Shown piece after piece: positions 20,501 through 28,414 of a DNA stretch of 28,414 bases. The position numbers and the translations under genes were made by a program. The stretch is taken from contig JAZRZJ010000013.1 in NCBI GenBank assembly GCA_045601285.1, positions 1 to 28,414 of the forward strand. The letters are read 5' to 3'. The notes under the pieces are model-generated. The model ran no database searches. It saw nothing but the letters and a program-made list of their open reading frames with translations, and was not told where the DNA came from. The DNA comes from F23-B02 sp045601285 (lineage in GTDB: Bacteria > Bacillota > Clostridia > Oscillospirales > Oscillospiraceae). Position 1 is the stretch's first letter. Every line of letters starts with the position of its first letter.

Positions 20501-22192
20501 ATGACCAACCAGTTATTTCTTACAATTCTAAGATATTTGCTTCCTCTGCTTGCATTAATCGTGCTCTTCCGTTGTATGCGTTCAATGCTCAGCGGAAAAA
20601 CGCGCAACGAAACCTGGGGTTATCTCCATGCTGACAGAAAATCAGTTGCAATCAAGCACTGGGAAAACCTCATAGGACGCTCAAAATCCGCCGACGTCAA
20701 GCTTATGAATCCGCAGGTAAGCCGCGTGCACGCTGTGCTTATCCGCAGCGACAGCGGTATCTGGAAGATTTTTGACATTTTCTCCAAGGGCGGAGTCTAC
20801 GTAAACAAGGAGAAGGTCAGAGCCCTCGGCACAGTTGTAAACGATAATGACATTCTCACCTTCGGCAACGTAAGTCTGCGCTTCCGCAGCGTAACCGAGG
20901 AGCAAAAAAGCGAAAACGAGGCCCAGCGGCAGAGCTTCTGGAAGCAGGTACACCCCGCCTTAACGCTGTTTTACCTGACGCTCATGCAGGTTGTGCTTCT
21001 GCTTGAGCATTACCTCACCGCAGAGCACAAATTTATCAGCGGTATTTCCCTTGCCTTCGCTCTGCTCGTTCTCCTCGAGTGGTTCTGTTATTTTGCCATG
21101 CGCAGCATAAGACGCACGGGCTTTGAGGTTGAGCTTCTTGCCTTTTTCCTCACAACCTTCGGTCTGTCTGTCATCGCCTCCTCCGTTCCGGAGGAAATGC
21201 TCACTCAGATTATTCAGATTTTCCTGGGCGTAGTTGCCTTCTTTGCCCTCGGCGGCTGGCTGAGAGACCTTGAAAGAACAAAGAAATTCCGTCTTCCCAT
21301 AGCATTCATCGCCCTCGGACTCCTTGCGGTGACAATGCTGTTCGGCGAGGAAAAGTACGGCGCAAAGCTCTGGTTCAGCATCGGCGGAATGTCCATTCAG
21401 CCCGGAGAGCTTGTAAAGGTCGCCTTCATCTATGTCGGTGCGGAAACCCTGGAGCGTCTTTTCCGTACGAAAAACCTTTTCGTGTTCATCGCCTTCTCTG
21501 CTCTGTGTGTAATTTTCCTTGCACTCATGAGTGACTTCGGTACAGCGCTCATATTCTTTGTAACCTTCCTTGTAATTTCCTTCATGCGCTCAGGCTCCAT
21601 AGCAACCGTTGCGCTTGCAGTTGCCGGTGCTGCAATGGCAGGCTTTCTGATGTTCACAATCAAGCCCCATGTCAAACAACGCTTCTCCGTCTGGGGACAC
21701 GTTTGGGAAGATGTTTTTGACCGCGGTTACCAGCAGACCCATGCCCTGTCCGCAGGTGCTTCCGGCGGTCTTTTCGGCAAGGGCGCGGGAAACGGCTGGC
21801 TGAAGGAAAGCGGCTTTTCCGCCAATGCCGACACTGTTTTCGGTATGCTGTGTGAGGAGCTCGGTCTCATCATCGCAATATGCACCGTACTGGCAATTAT
21901 TGCTCTGGCATTTTTCGCGGTGCGAAATGCCGCCCACGGCAGATCCGCCTACTATTCCATCGCAGCCTGCGCCACCGCAACCATGTTCATGGTGCAGATG
22001 GCGCTGAATGTCTTCGGCAGTGTTGATATTCTGCCCTTCACCGGCGTTACCTTCCCCTTTGTATCCCGCGGCGGCACTTCCCTGCTGTCCTGCTGGATGC
22101 TTCTTGCCTTTATAAAAGCGGGCGATACACGCAAGGGTGCAAGCTTTGTTGTCAAAGCCCCTGACGCAGTAAAGGAGGCAGAGCCTGAATGA
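20501..22192 (+). CDS. FHA domain fused to FtsW/RodA/SpoVE-type glycan polymerase, 563 aa
   Basis: A SEDS-family lipid II polymerase with a cytoplasmic phosphothreonine-reading domain. After one N-terminal membrane helix (about 6-24), residues about 60-132 form an FHA domain: LIGRSKSADVKL, QVSRVHAVLI and GGVYVNKEKV carry the GR, SxxH and N signatures. About ten membrane helices follow, with SEDS motifs SDFGTALIFF, SGGLFGKGAGNG, CEELGLI and PFVSRGGTSLL. The partner PBP overlaps at 22189 (ATGA). Actinobacterial rodA-pbpA loci carry separate FHA proteins and Ser/Thr kinases; here the FHA is built in, implying control by a kinase encoded elsewhere. Confidence 0.92.
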   Translation: MTNQLFLTILRYLLPLLALIVLFRCMRSMLSGKTRNETWGYLHADRKSVAIKHWENLIGRSKSADVKLMNPQVSRVHAVLIRSDSGIWKIFDIFSKGGVYVNKEKVRALGTVVNDNDILTFGNVSLRFRSVTEEQKSENEAQRQSFWKQVHPALTLFYLTLMQVVLLLEHYLTAEHKFISGISLAFALLVLLEWFCYFAMRSIRRTGFEVELLAFFLTTFGLSVIASSVPEEMLTQIIQIFLGVVAFFALGGWLRDLERTKKFRLPIAFIALGLLAVTMLFGEEKYGAKLWFSIGGMSIQPGELVKVAFIYVGAETLERLFRTKNLFVFIAFSALCVIFLALMSDFGTALIFFVTFLVISFMRSGSIATVALAVAGAAMAGFLMFTIKPHVKQRFSVWGHVWEDVFDRGYQQTHALSAGASGGLFGKGAGNGWLKESGFSANADTVFGMLCEELGLIIAICTVLAIIALAFFAVRNAAHGRSAYYSIAACATATMFMVQMALNVFGSVDILPFTGVTFPFVSRGGTSLLSCWMLLAFIKAGDTRKGASFVVKAPDAVKEAEPE

Positions 22193-23481
22193 GAAAAGTA
22201 ACCTTTCGTGCATATTTTTCCATAATCATTGCCTTCGCAATTGTCATAGGACTTGGCATTTATGTTGTCCGCTATGTCAATCACGGTGAGGACTGGGCGC
22301 TGTATTTTGACGAATCCACCTCAGACTGCACCTATCAGCTCACCGACCGCAACGGTGTTCCCCTTGCAACTCTTGAGCATGGTGGACGATACTATTCAAA
22401 TGATGCGGAAACAAGAATTGCCTGTTATCAGCTTGTGGGCGACTATGCAGGTAACGTGGGAACCGGCATTCTGCAGAATTTTGAAAAAGAGCTTTCGGGC
22501 TACAGTGCTATTACCGGTATTCAGGAGAGTGAGGACGTTACCCTCGCCATAACCGTTGATGCGGAGCTTAATAAGCTTGCCTATGAGGCACTGGGCGGAC
22601 GAAAAGGTGCCGTGCTTGTATGCAACTATAAGACGGGCGAAATTCTGTGCATGGTATCCTCCCCCTCCATTGACCCGCTCAATCCTCCCGATGAGCTTCC
22701 CGACGGTGTTTATCTCAACCGCTGTATCAGCTCAACCTTCACCCCGGGCTCCGTATATAAGCTTGTAACTCTTACTGCTGCCATTGAAAACATTCCCGAT
22801 ATTTATCAGCGCACCTTCACCTGCACTGGCAGCATTGAGGTCAACGGTGTAACACTGAACTGCTCCGGCTGCCACGGCACGCAGACGATCGAGCAGGCGC
22901 TTGCAAACTCCTGCAACTGCGCCTTCGGTGAGCTTTCTCTCGAGCTCGGTCCTGAAATAATAGCCGATTACTCAGCAAAGCTGGGACTCACCTCCCCTGC
23001 AATGCTTGACGGAATTACGACTGCGGCAGGCAACTTTACCAGGGATGTGGCAGGTTCTCCCGGACTTGCCTGGTCGGGCATCGGCCAGTTTGAAGACCTT
23101 GTCTGCCCCTACGGTATGCTTCGCCTTGTGTGCGCGATCGCAAACGACGGCATTCTTACGGAGCCCTCGCTTCTGGGTGTTTCCGATGAAACAACAATGC
23201 TTATGAACAAGTCCACTGCCGACAAGGTTGCCGACATGATGAACTATAACGTTGCCTACAAATACGGGAAGAGCACCTTCCCCGGTCTCAACATTTCCGC
23301 AAAAACCGGCACTGCGCAGGTGGGCGAGGGCAAGGAAAACCACGCTTGGTTTGTGGGCTTCCTTAACGATTCTGTACACCCCTATGCCTTTGTTGTTCTT
23401 GTTGAAAACGGCGGAAGCGGTCTCGGTGCCGCAGGCACGGTGGCGAACACCGTTCTGCAATACGCAGTAAACCATACCTGA
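22189..23481 (+). CDS. Class B penicillin-binding protein (transpeptidase), 430 aa
   Basis: Membrane-anchored D,D-transpeptidase that cross-links the glycan made by the SEDS partner encoded just upstream. An N-terminal helix (about residues 9-28) is followed by a short pedestal domain and a transpeptidase domain with all three active-site motifs: STFTPGSVYK (SxxK serine about 188), SCN (SxN, about 242) and KTGTAQVG (about 370). At 430 residues it is much shorter than sporulation or PBP2 proteins with PASTA repeats and close in size to the actinobacterial PbpA group. Extra cysteines (FTCTGS, LNCSGCHG) surround the SxN region and may form extracellular disulfides. Confidence 0.92.
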   Translation: MRKVTFRAYFSIIIAFAIVIGLGIYVVRYVNHGEDWALYFDESTSDCTYQLTDRNGVPLATLEHGGRYYSNDAETRIACYQLVGDYAGNVGTGILQNFEKELSGYSAITGIQESEDVTLAITVDAELNKLAYEALGGRKGAVLVCNYKTGEILCMVSSPSIDPLNPPDELPDGVYLNRCISSTFTPGSVYKLVTLTAAIENIPDIYQRTFTCTGSIEVNGVTLNCSGCHGTQTIEQALANSCNCAFGELSLELGPEIIADYSAKLGLTSPAMLDGITTAAGNFTRDVAGSPGLAWSGIGQFEDLVCPYGMLRLVCAIANDGILTEPSLLGVSDETTMLMNKSTADKVADMMNYNVAYKYGKSTFPGLNISAKTGTAQVGEGKENHAWFVGFLNDSVHPYAFVVLVENGGSGLGAAGTVANTVLQYAVNHT

Positions 23482-23494
23482 TGGAGTAATAATT

Positions 23495-25363
23495 ATGACA
23501 GACATTTCAGTCAACGGACTTGTAAAGTCCTTTGAACTGGGAAAAAACATACTCGATGGGCTCACCTTTGATATAACCGAGGGTGAGCGCGTCGGCATTT
23601 TAGGATATAACGGCTGCGGCAAAACAACTCTGTTCCGCATTCTCGTGGGCGAGATCGACTATGACGAGGGCAGCGTTGTCATTGCCTCCGGAAAGCGCAT
23701 CGGTCTTATTTCGCAGATTCCCGTCTACCCTGAGGGCTGGACAACGGAGGACGTGCTGAAGGACGCCCACCGCAGTCTCTATGCCATAAGCAGCAGGCTT
23801 GAAAAGCTTGCCGCAGAGATGGAAACGGACTGTTCCGACCGGCTTATGCGTGAATATGACCGTCTTTCCGACGATTTCCGCAGACTCGGCGGCTATGACA
23901 TGGAGTTTAACCGCAACCGAGTTGCAAACGGACTTGATATTCCGCAGTATATGCGCGAGCAGCCCTTTGATTCGCTCTCGGGCGGCGAGCGCACAAGGGT
24001 CAACCTTGCCCGCCTCATTCTTGAAGACACCGATATTCTTCTGCTGGACGAGCCCACGAACCATCTTGATTTGCGGGCAACCGAGTGGCTCGAGGACTAT
24101 CTCCTGCACTTCAAGGGAACTGTTCTTGCCATAAGCCATGACCGTTTTTTCCTTGACCGCATCGCACAGCGCTGTATAGAGATCAACGACGGAACAGCGG
24201 AGTTTTACAGCGGCGGCTACAGCTTTTATGTTCAGGAGCGGCAGCACCGCTTTGAAGAAAAGCTTCGTAAGTACGAAAAAGACCAGGCAAAGATCGAACA
24301 GCTCACAAGAGCTGCGGAGCAGATGCACCTCTGGGCATTTATGGGTAATGACAAGCTTCATAAGCGTGCCTTTTCAATGGAAAAGCGCATTGAAAAGCTC
24401 AGTCATAGTGAAAAGCCCCGGGAAGCAAAAAAGCTTACAGCAAAGTTTTCCGCCCGTGATTTCTCCGGTGACGAGGTCATGGTATGCGAGGGCGTATCCA
24501 AGGCCTTCGGCGAAAAGAAGCTGTTTTCCGACCTTTCGCTCACCGTTGCCGGCGGCGAAAGGATTGCCCTTATCGGCGATAACGGCACGGGAAAATCAAC
24601 GCTTGTAAGGCTCATAATGCAGAAGGAAGCTCTTGACTCGGGTTATCTCTATCTCGGTCCCTCCGTGCGACCTGCCTATCTTCCCCAGATAATTGAGTTT
24701 AGCCACCCAGAAAGAAATCTTGTGGACACCATGCTTTATGATTGCCGCTGTCAGCCCCAGGAGGCCCGCGACAGACTCGGTGCCTTCGGCTTTCGCGGCG
24801 AAGATGTTTTCACTAAGGTCGGTGCCCTCTCAGGCGGTGAGAAAAGCCGTCTGCGCCTTTGTATGCTTATGGGCAGCGATATTAACCTGCTCATTCTTGA
24901 CGAGCCCACAAACCATCTGGACATTGCCAGTCGCGAATGGATGGAGGACGCGCTTTCCGATTATCCCGAGACCCTGCTCTTTGTATCCCATGACCGATAC
25001 TTTATCGAAAAGTTCGCAACACGAATATGGCATCTTGAAAACGGTGAAATCACCGATTATCGCGGAACCTATTCCGAATACCGCGAGTTTGCGGCGCGTC
25101 AGGCGGTTTTCGCCCAAAACACAAAGGTTGAGCAGAAGAAAAAGGAGCCTCAGCAGAAAAAGAAAAGCTCCCCCAATTCTGACAGACAGAGAGCAAGACT
25201 CGAAAAAGAAATCGAAAAGCTTGAAGCACGCCTTGCAGAGCTTGACAAGCAGGCGGAGGAATATGCCAGCGATTACCAGAAGCTCATGGAGCTTGATGCG
25301 GAAAAGGACGCTTTGAACGGTAATCTCATGGAGCTTTATGAAGCATGGGAGGCGCTTTCATGA
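23495..25363 (+). CDS. ABC-F family ATP-binding protein, 622 aa
   Basis: A soluble protein with two ABC domains and no membrane part, so probably a ribosome-associated translation factor or ribosome-protection protein rather than a transporter. Domain 1: GYNGCGKTT, LSGGERTR, LLLDEPTNHLD. The linker around residues 245-320 is basic and helical, as in the P-site tRNA interaction motif. Domain 2: GDNGTGKST, LSGGEKSRLR, ILDEPTNHLD. A charged coiled-coil tail (about 540-622) resembles Uup-type DNA- or rRNA-binding tails. It starts 13 nt after the PBP gene with GGAG upstream. Which ABC-F subfamily it belongs to, and whether it gives antibiotic resistance, cannot be read here. Confidence 0.9.
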   Translation: MTDISVNGLVKSFELGKNILDGLTFDITEGERVGILGYNGCGKTTLFRILVGEIDYDEGSVVIASGKRIGLISQIPVYPEGWTTEDVLKDAHRSLYAISSRLEKLAAEMETDCSDRLMREYDRLSDDFRRLGGYDMEFNRNRVANGLDIPQYMREQPFDSLSGGERTRVNLARLILEDTDILLLDEPTNHLDLRATEWLEDYLLHFKGTVLAISHDRFFLDRIAQRCIEINDGTAEFYSGGYSFYVQERQHRFEEKLRKYEKDQAKIEQLTRAAEQMHLWAFMGNDKLHKRAFSMEKRIEKLSHSEKPREAKKLTAKFSARDFSGDEVMVCEGVSKAFGEKKLFSDLSLTVAGGERIALIGDNGTGKSTLVRLIMQKEALDSGYLYLGPSVRPAYLPQIIEFSHPERNLVDTMLYDCRCQPQEARDRLGAFGFRGEDVFTKVGALSGGEKSRLRLCMLMGSDINLLILDEPTNHLDIASREWMEDALSDYPETLLFVSHDRYFIEKFATRIWHLENGEITDYRGTYSEYREFAARQAVFAQNTKVEQKKKEPQQKKKSSPNSDRQRARLEKEIEKLEARLAELDKQAEEYASDYQKLMELDAEKDALNGNLMELYEAWEALS

Positions 25364-26076
25364 ACAGAAAGTACATTCTTCCCGCAATTGGGCTTGTTGC
25401 AGGACTTATACTTAACTTTGTCTTCTCGGGCTATGATTTTATTGCGTACACTCTTTATCTCATAGCCGCTCTGATTGTCATATTCGGATTTACGGGCAGG
25501 AGGCTTCGCACCGTGATTTGCCTTATTCTCGCAATTTGCCTTGTGTATTTCATCGCTGTCGAAATTCCCATAGTAAGCTCGGCATCGGGCGATAGGGATT
25601 TTGAAGCGGATTACATCATAGTCCTCGGTGCGCTTGTTCGCGGTGAGGAGCCATCGCTTTCCATGCTTGAACGCACGCAGGCGGCGCTGGACTACATGAA
25701 CAGTCACCCCGAAACGACCGTCATCGTGTCGGGCGGCCAGGGCGACATGGAGGATATAAGCGAAGCCGAGGCAATGTACCGTTGGCTTGTCGGCAAGGGT
25801 GCCGACGTCAGCCGCATTATTCGTGAGGACAAATCCACCTCCACGGAGGAAAACCTCAGATACTCCTTTGATATTATCCGCAGCCGCGGTGATGACCCTG
25901 CGGAAGCCACGGCAGTTGTCACAAGCGAGTACCACATTTACCGCGCAAAGCTTATAGCTCACGGTATGGGCGTTGAGCTCGGCGGCATTTCGGCACACAC
26001 AAGCCGCCTCGGCGTAAAGCTCAATTACTTTATCCGCGAGGCATTCGGTGTAACTTACAAATGGATATTCGGATAA
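25360..26076 (+). CDS. YdcF/SanA/ElyC-like (DUF218) protein, membrane-anchored, 238 aa
   Basis: Two to three N-terminal hydrophobic helices (about residues 5-70), then a DUF218 domain: ADYIIVLGALVRGEEPS, TVIVSGGQGDMEDISEAEAM, DKSTSTEENLRYS and AVVTSEYHIYRA. The family is linked to envelope integrity (ElyC, SanA) but its reaction is not known. The start at 25360 overlaps the ABC-F stop as ATGA and has GGGAGG upstream; an in-frame ATG at 25345 is part of that ribosome site. It belongs to the same run of genes as FtsW, PBP and ABC-F. Confidence 0.88.
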   Translation: MNRKYILPAIGLVAGLILNFVFSGYDFIAYTLYLIAALIVIFGFTGRRLRTVICLILAICLVYFIAVEIPIVSSASGDRDFEADYIIVLGALVRGEEPSLSMLERTQAALDYMNSHPETTVIVSGGQGDMEDISEAEAMYRWLVGKGADVSRIIREDKSTSTEENLRYSFDIIRSRGDDPAEATAVVTSEYHIYRAKLIAHGMGVELGGISAHTSRLGVKLNYFIREAFGVTYKWIFG

Positions 26077-26085
26077 AAAACCGCT

Positions 26086-26115
26086 CTATGGTGCGCCGCC
26101 CTAGGGCGTTTTTTT
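26086..26115 (+). terminator. Terminator after the YdcF-like gene
   Basis: CGCCC-TA-GGGCG (26097-26108) followed by TTTTTTT. The preceding CTATGGTGCGCCGCCC (26086-26101) matches 145-160 except one base, so the two terminators share a common module. Confidence 0.65.
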
Positions 26116-26172
26116 GCATTTACGGACTGGCCGCATCATAGTATGTACAAAAAAGCATGAGGTGAGTTTGGC

Positions 26173-26943
26173 TTGAAAAAACTGTTTCAGAAAATTAAAT
26201 CGAAAAAGGCGGTGGTTTCCGCCGTTGCGTTGGTACTCCTTGTGGGCGTCATATTCTGGGCGGTAAACAGTCCCGCAGTAGTCGGCGTTTCCGCCTCCGA
26301 CAGAGAGCTTCCAATTTACTGCGTACAGCGCGAGGATAAATGCGTTGCCCTTTCCTTTGATGCGGCATGGGGAAACGAGGACACCCAGACGCTCATTGAC
26401 ATTCTCAACAAATATGACATCAATGCAACCTTTTTTGTGGTCGGTGACTGGGTAAGCAAGTACCCCGATTCCGTAAAGGCTCTGCACGATGCGGGCAATG
26501 AGGTCATGAGCCATTCCGACGACCATGCGCATTTCGCGTCCCTCAGCGCAGAGGAGATACAGTCCAACGTCAAGGCGTCCTGCGATAAAATTGAGAACGT
26601 CACGGGCGTGCGCCCCACCCTGTTCCGCTGTCCCTACGGCGAGTATAATGACACGGTTATTAAAACCATCTCCGATATGGGCATAACCGTGGTGCAATGG
26701 GACGTTGACTCACTTGACTGGAAGGGGCTTTCCGCCGAGGAAATCCAGAGCCGCGTACTCAAAAACGTGAAATCCGGCAGCATTGTTCTTTTCCACAACG
26801 CCGCCGAGAACACTCCCGAGGCGCTTCCCGGAATAATTGAAGCTCTCATTGCCGACGGCTACAAAATCGTTCCCATTTCAAAGCTTATACTTACGGGGGA
26901 TTACACCATTGACAGCACGGGTATGCAATGCCCGGTAAAATAA
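26173..26943 (+). CDS. Polysaccharide deacetylase, PdaB-like, 256 aa
   Basis: A NodB-fold esterase/deacetylase, probably acting on peptidoglycan or another wall glycan outside the cell. The N-terminus is basic with a membrane helix (about residues 15-35). Motif 1 is SFDAAWG rather than the classical TFDDG, so the second Asp is absent; this FDxxWG form is typical of PdaB-type proteins. Motif 2 MSHSDDH (about 112), motif 3 RCPYGEYN (about 154), QWDVDSLDW (about 176) and ISKLILTG fit the family; VLFHNAAENTPEALPG also resembles PdaB. Translation starts with TTG at 26173, preceded by GAGGTG; the only nearby ATG (26157) is cut off by an in-frame stop. Confidence 0.87.
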   Translation: MKKLFQKIKSKKAVVSAVALVLLVGVIFWAVNSPAVVGVSASDRELPIYCVQREDKCVALSFDAAWGNEDTQTLIDILNKYDINATFFVVGDWVSKYPDSVKALHDAGNEVMSHSDDHAHFASLSAEEIQSNVKASCDKIENVTGVRPTLFRCPYGEYNDTVIKTISDMGITVVQWDVDSLDWKGLSAEEIQSRVLKNVKSGSIVLFHNAAENTPEALPGIIEALIADGYKIVPISKLILTGDYTIDSTGMQCPVK

Positions 26944-26978
26944 TAAAGTCCGCATATTGCGGACTTTATTATTTTTTT
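26942..26978 (+). terminator. Rho-independent terminator after the deacetylase
   Basis: A 13-bp perfect stem (AATAAAGTCCGCA and complement) with a 3-nt loop, followed by ATTTTTTT. It begins inside the stop codon. Confidence 0.85.
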
Positions 26979-26979
26979 A

Positions 26980-27007
26980 TTGAAAATTCTGCTCAATATG
27001 TTAAAAT
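26980..27007 (+). promoter_or_regulatory. Promoter of the 223-aa membrane protein gene
   Basis: TTGAAA, 16-nt spacer, TAAAAT, directly after the previous terminator. AGGAGG follows near 27033. Confidence 0.5.
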
Positions 27008-27044
27008 AAAAACACCCTGAACAAATAAATAAGGAGGCAATACC

Positions 27045-27716
27045 ATGTTTCAATTCTGGGGCACAGGCTCCGAAGAAGTTAAGGCGCTGGTTAATGCCGT
27101 AAACGTCCGCAGCACCGAAAACTTCAACTGGACCTTCATTTTTATCCTCGCAGTAGTTTTCTATATCTACTGGACGGAAATCAAGAACAAGAATTTTGAA
27201 ATCGTCTACGCAGGTCTCGCACTTTACGGTGTGCATTGGCTGTACGAAATCTGCAACGCCATCATCGACTACATCTGGGGCTATCCTCTGTGGACGGTTC
27301 CCAACCACTCCACCACCTTCATTCTCCTCATCGGCGTGTGCTGGGAGCTTTCCATGATGTTCTCCATTGCTGGTATGATTTCCTTCAAGATGCTTCCCGA
27401 TGATCGCAGCAAGCGTTACTTCACCAAGGGCGGCACCAAAAAGGGCATCAGCTGCAAGCTCGTTGGCGCAATCGAAATGGCAGCACTCTTCGGCCTATTT
27501 GAAAGCTTTCTGGCAGGCACAAGCAACGGTTCTTTCCTGTGGGTATATAAGTGGTGGGGCGTTCTTCCCGTATTCATCACCACCTATGTTCCCTTCTTCC
27601 TGGCCTCCAACTACGTTCCCGATATGGAGCCCAAGAAGCGTAAGAGATTTCTCATCGGTCTGTGGGGACTGGTCGCAGTTCTCCTTATCGTTCTCATTCC
27701 CTTGGGAATCATCTGA
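27045..27716 (+). CDS. Multi-pass membrane protein of unknown function, 223 aa
   Basis: I do not recognise the family. About six hydrophobic segments are visible (roughly residues 27-44, 53-74, 84-106, 138-158, 168-190 and 203-222). The protein is rich in Trp and Tyr, especially HWLYEICNAIIDYIWGYPLW near residue 66 and WVYKWWGVLPVF near 166. A basic loop lies between helices 3 and 4 (PDDRSKRYFTKGGTKKG), presumably cytoplasmic. AGGAGG upstream gives a clear start. It is monocistronic, with its own promoter and terminator. Candidate roles such as transporter or membrane enzyme are open. Confidence 0.8.
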   Translation: MFQFWGTGSEEVKALVNAVNVRSTENFNWTFIFILAVVFYIYWTEIKNKNFEIVYAGLALYGVHWLYEICNAIIDYIWGYPLWTVPNHSTTFILLIGVCWELSMMFSIAGMISFKMLPDDRSKRYFTKGGTKKGISCKLVGAIEMAALFGLFESFLAGTSNGSFLWVYKWWGVLPVFITTYVPFFLASNYVPDMEPKKRKRFLIGLWGLVAVLLIVLIPLGII

Positions 27717-27718
27717 TA

Positions 27719-27757
27719 ACATCAAAAGCACGCCTGTAAAGCGGTGCTTTTTGATGT
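27719..27757 (+). terminator. Hairpin after the 223-aa gene
   Basis: ACATCAAAAGCAC pairs with GTGCTTTTTGATGT with one bulged T and a 12-nt loop. The 3' side is U-rich within the stem rather than after it, so this is a moderate terminator candidate. Confidence 0.6.
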
Positions 27758-27795
27758 GTATCTCATATTTTTTCAAAAAAATTTTCTATTAGCGA

Positions 27796-27829
27796 CATCA
27801 GGGAACCGATTCAAGTCGGTTCCTTGATG
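27796..27829 (-). terminator. Hairpin near the 3' end of the DUF2383-type gene
   Basis: CATCAGGGAACCGA, loop TTCAAG, TCGGTTCCTTGATG: a 14-position stem with one wobble pair. It lies between convergent genes and is most likely the terminator for the minus-strand gene ending at 27854. Confidence 0.55.
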
Positions 27830-27853
27830 CATATTATTGCGGTTTTCAGTGCA

Positions 27854-28288
27854 TTACAGATAAGGGCGCATCTGCTCAAGAAGCTGCTGCTCCTGCGAGA
27901 TAAGCTTTTTGGTAAGGTCTTTTGCCTTTTCGTCTGCGGCTTCATACTCATTGAGGTACTTTGAAAGCGACTTGATGCCCATGTTGCAGCCGTCGGTTAT
28001 AAGATCTGCGATAGTTGCGTCGGAGGTATTCAGTCCGAGCTTGAAGTTTGTTTTTATTGAGGACATACTTTTTGCCATTAGACTGGGATCCTTCCCCTCA
28101 TCGCCGAAGCGGTCAAGGGCCTGCTGAAGCTCGTCCTTTAGCTTTTCGTGTCTGCTTTTGCACTGCGTAAGAGCATCTTTCAGCCCATTGCTTTTCGCAT
28201 AATCACGCACCTCATCAATGGAATCAACGCCCATTTTAATTCCCGCGTCACACTCGCGCAAAAGCCTTATTGTATCCTGATGAATCAT
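27854..28288 (-). CDS. Ferritin-like DUF2383-type protein, 144 aa
   Basis: An all-helical, charged soluble protein (about four helices) with ECDAGIKMGVDSIDEV at the start, HEKLKDELQQAL in helix 2, FKLGLNTSDATIADLITDGCNMGIKSLSKYL in the middle (landmark only) and a Gln-rich end. This layout matches DUF2383/PA2169-type proteins, predicted to have a four-helix ferritin-like fold. It has His and Glu at HEKLKDE but no clear paired ExxH metal site, so metal binding is unproven. GGGAGG upstream fixes the start. Some members are linked to sporulation or stress; that is only suggestive here. Confidence 0.7.
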   Translation of the reverse strand: MIHQDTIRLLRECDAGIKMGVDSIDEVRDYAKSNGLKDALTQCKSRHEKLKDELQQALDRFGDEGKDPSLMAKSMSSIKTNFKLGLNTSDATIADLITDGCNMGIKSLSKYLNEYEAADEKAKDLTKKLISQEQQLLEQMRPYL

Positions 28289-28360
28289 AACAGTACCTCC
28301 CGATTGGTTTGGTTATATTGTGTGCTGAAATCGGGAGAATATGCAAACAAGCACTTCATT

Positions 28361-28374
28361 TTGATTAAAATCAG
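28361..28374. promoter_or_regulatory. Fnr-box-like inverted repeat
   Basis: TTGAT-TAAA-ATCAG differs at one position from the Fnr/Crp-type consensus TTGAT-N4-ATCAA. It lies about 75 nt upstream of the DUF2383-type gene. Alone, a 14-nt site of this kind can arise by chance in AT-rich DNA. Confidence 0.25.
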
Positions 28375-28390
28375 CATTTGAAAAATTAAA

Positions 28391-28414
28391 TGAAATCGGG
28401 AGAGCAAAATGCCC
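28391..28414 (+). other. Possible start of a gene leaving the window
   Basis: GGGAG (28398-28402) lies 6 nt before ATG (28409-28411). If real, a plus-strand gene begins at the right edge, divergent from the DUF2383-type gene. Only two codons are visible. Confidence 0.25.

Overview
The window looks like a chromosomal segment of an anaerobic Gram-positive bacterium of the class Clostridia, probably near Oscillospiraceae/Ruminococcaceae. This rests on the trimeric [FeFe] hydrogenase operon, strong AGGAGG-type ribosome sites, sigma-A promoters with 16-17 bp spacers, U-tract terminators, and a FHA-FtsW/PBP pair, ABC-F protein and PdaB-like deacetylase of clostridial type. No rRNA, tRNA, CRISPR array, phage gene or transposase was seen. 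The placement is inference from gene content, not from a marker gene.

Left part (1-4700): a long hairpin and terminator (26-176), a small membrane-anchored hypothetical protein on the minus strand, a YitT-like membrane protein on the plus strand, then a minus-strand operon of a Crp/Fnr-type regulator followed by the lipoprotein, permease and ATPase of a NitT/TauT-type ABC importer. Centre-left (4700-9010): hydC-hydB-hydA, encoding an NAD(P)H-linked, probably electron-bifurcating [FeFe] hydrogenase. It is driven from a consensus promoter about 210 nt upstream of the first start codon, with several palindromes in the control region shared with the crp-like gene.

Centre (9300-15650): a 693-residue lipoprotein, a 62-residue protein, threonine dehydratase plus RidA (a metabolic pair: the reactive enamine/imine made by the first is cleared by the second), then minus-strand glyA-rarD. 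Right-centre (15790-20230): an EEP-fold phosphatase/nuclease, a SGNH hydrolase, a GH3 glycosidase, and a Mrp-type Fe-S carrier ATPase coupled to a NifX-like protein with a striking Cys/Gly/His tail. Right (20500-28414): an envelope block with FHA-FtsW/RodA, a class B PBP, an ABC-F protein, a YdcF-like protein and a polysaccharide deacetylase; then an unrecognised membrane protein and a ferritin-like DUF2383-type protein.

The most unusual non-genic structure is a roughly 207-bp repeat made of nested hairpins, present twice in opposite orientation (1433-1639 and 9058-9265). Each copy is bracketed by two copies of a different terminator-like hairpin. At the first copy these brackets also supply the last codons of both convergent genes. 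This looks like an undescribed intergenic element that targets, or is built from, transcription terminators.
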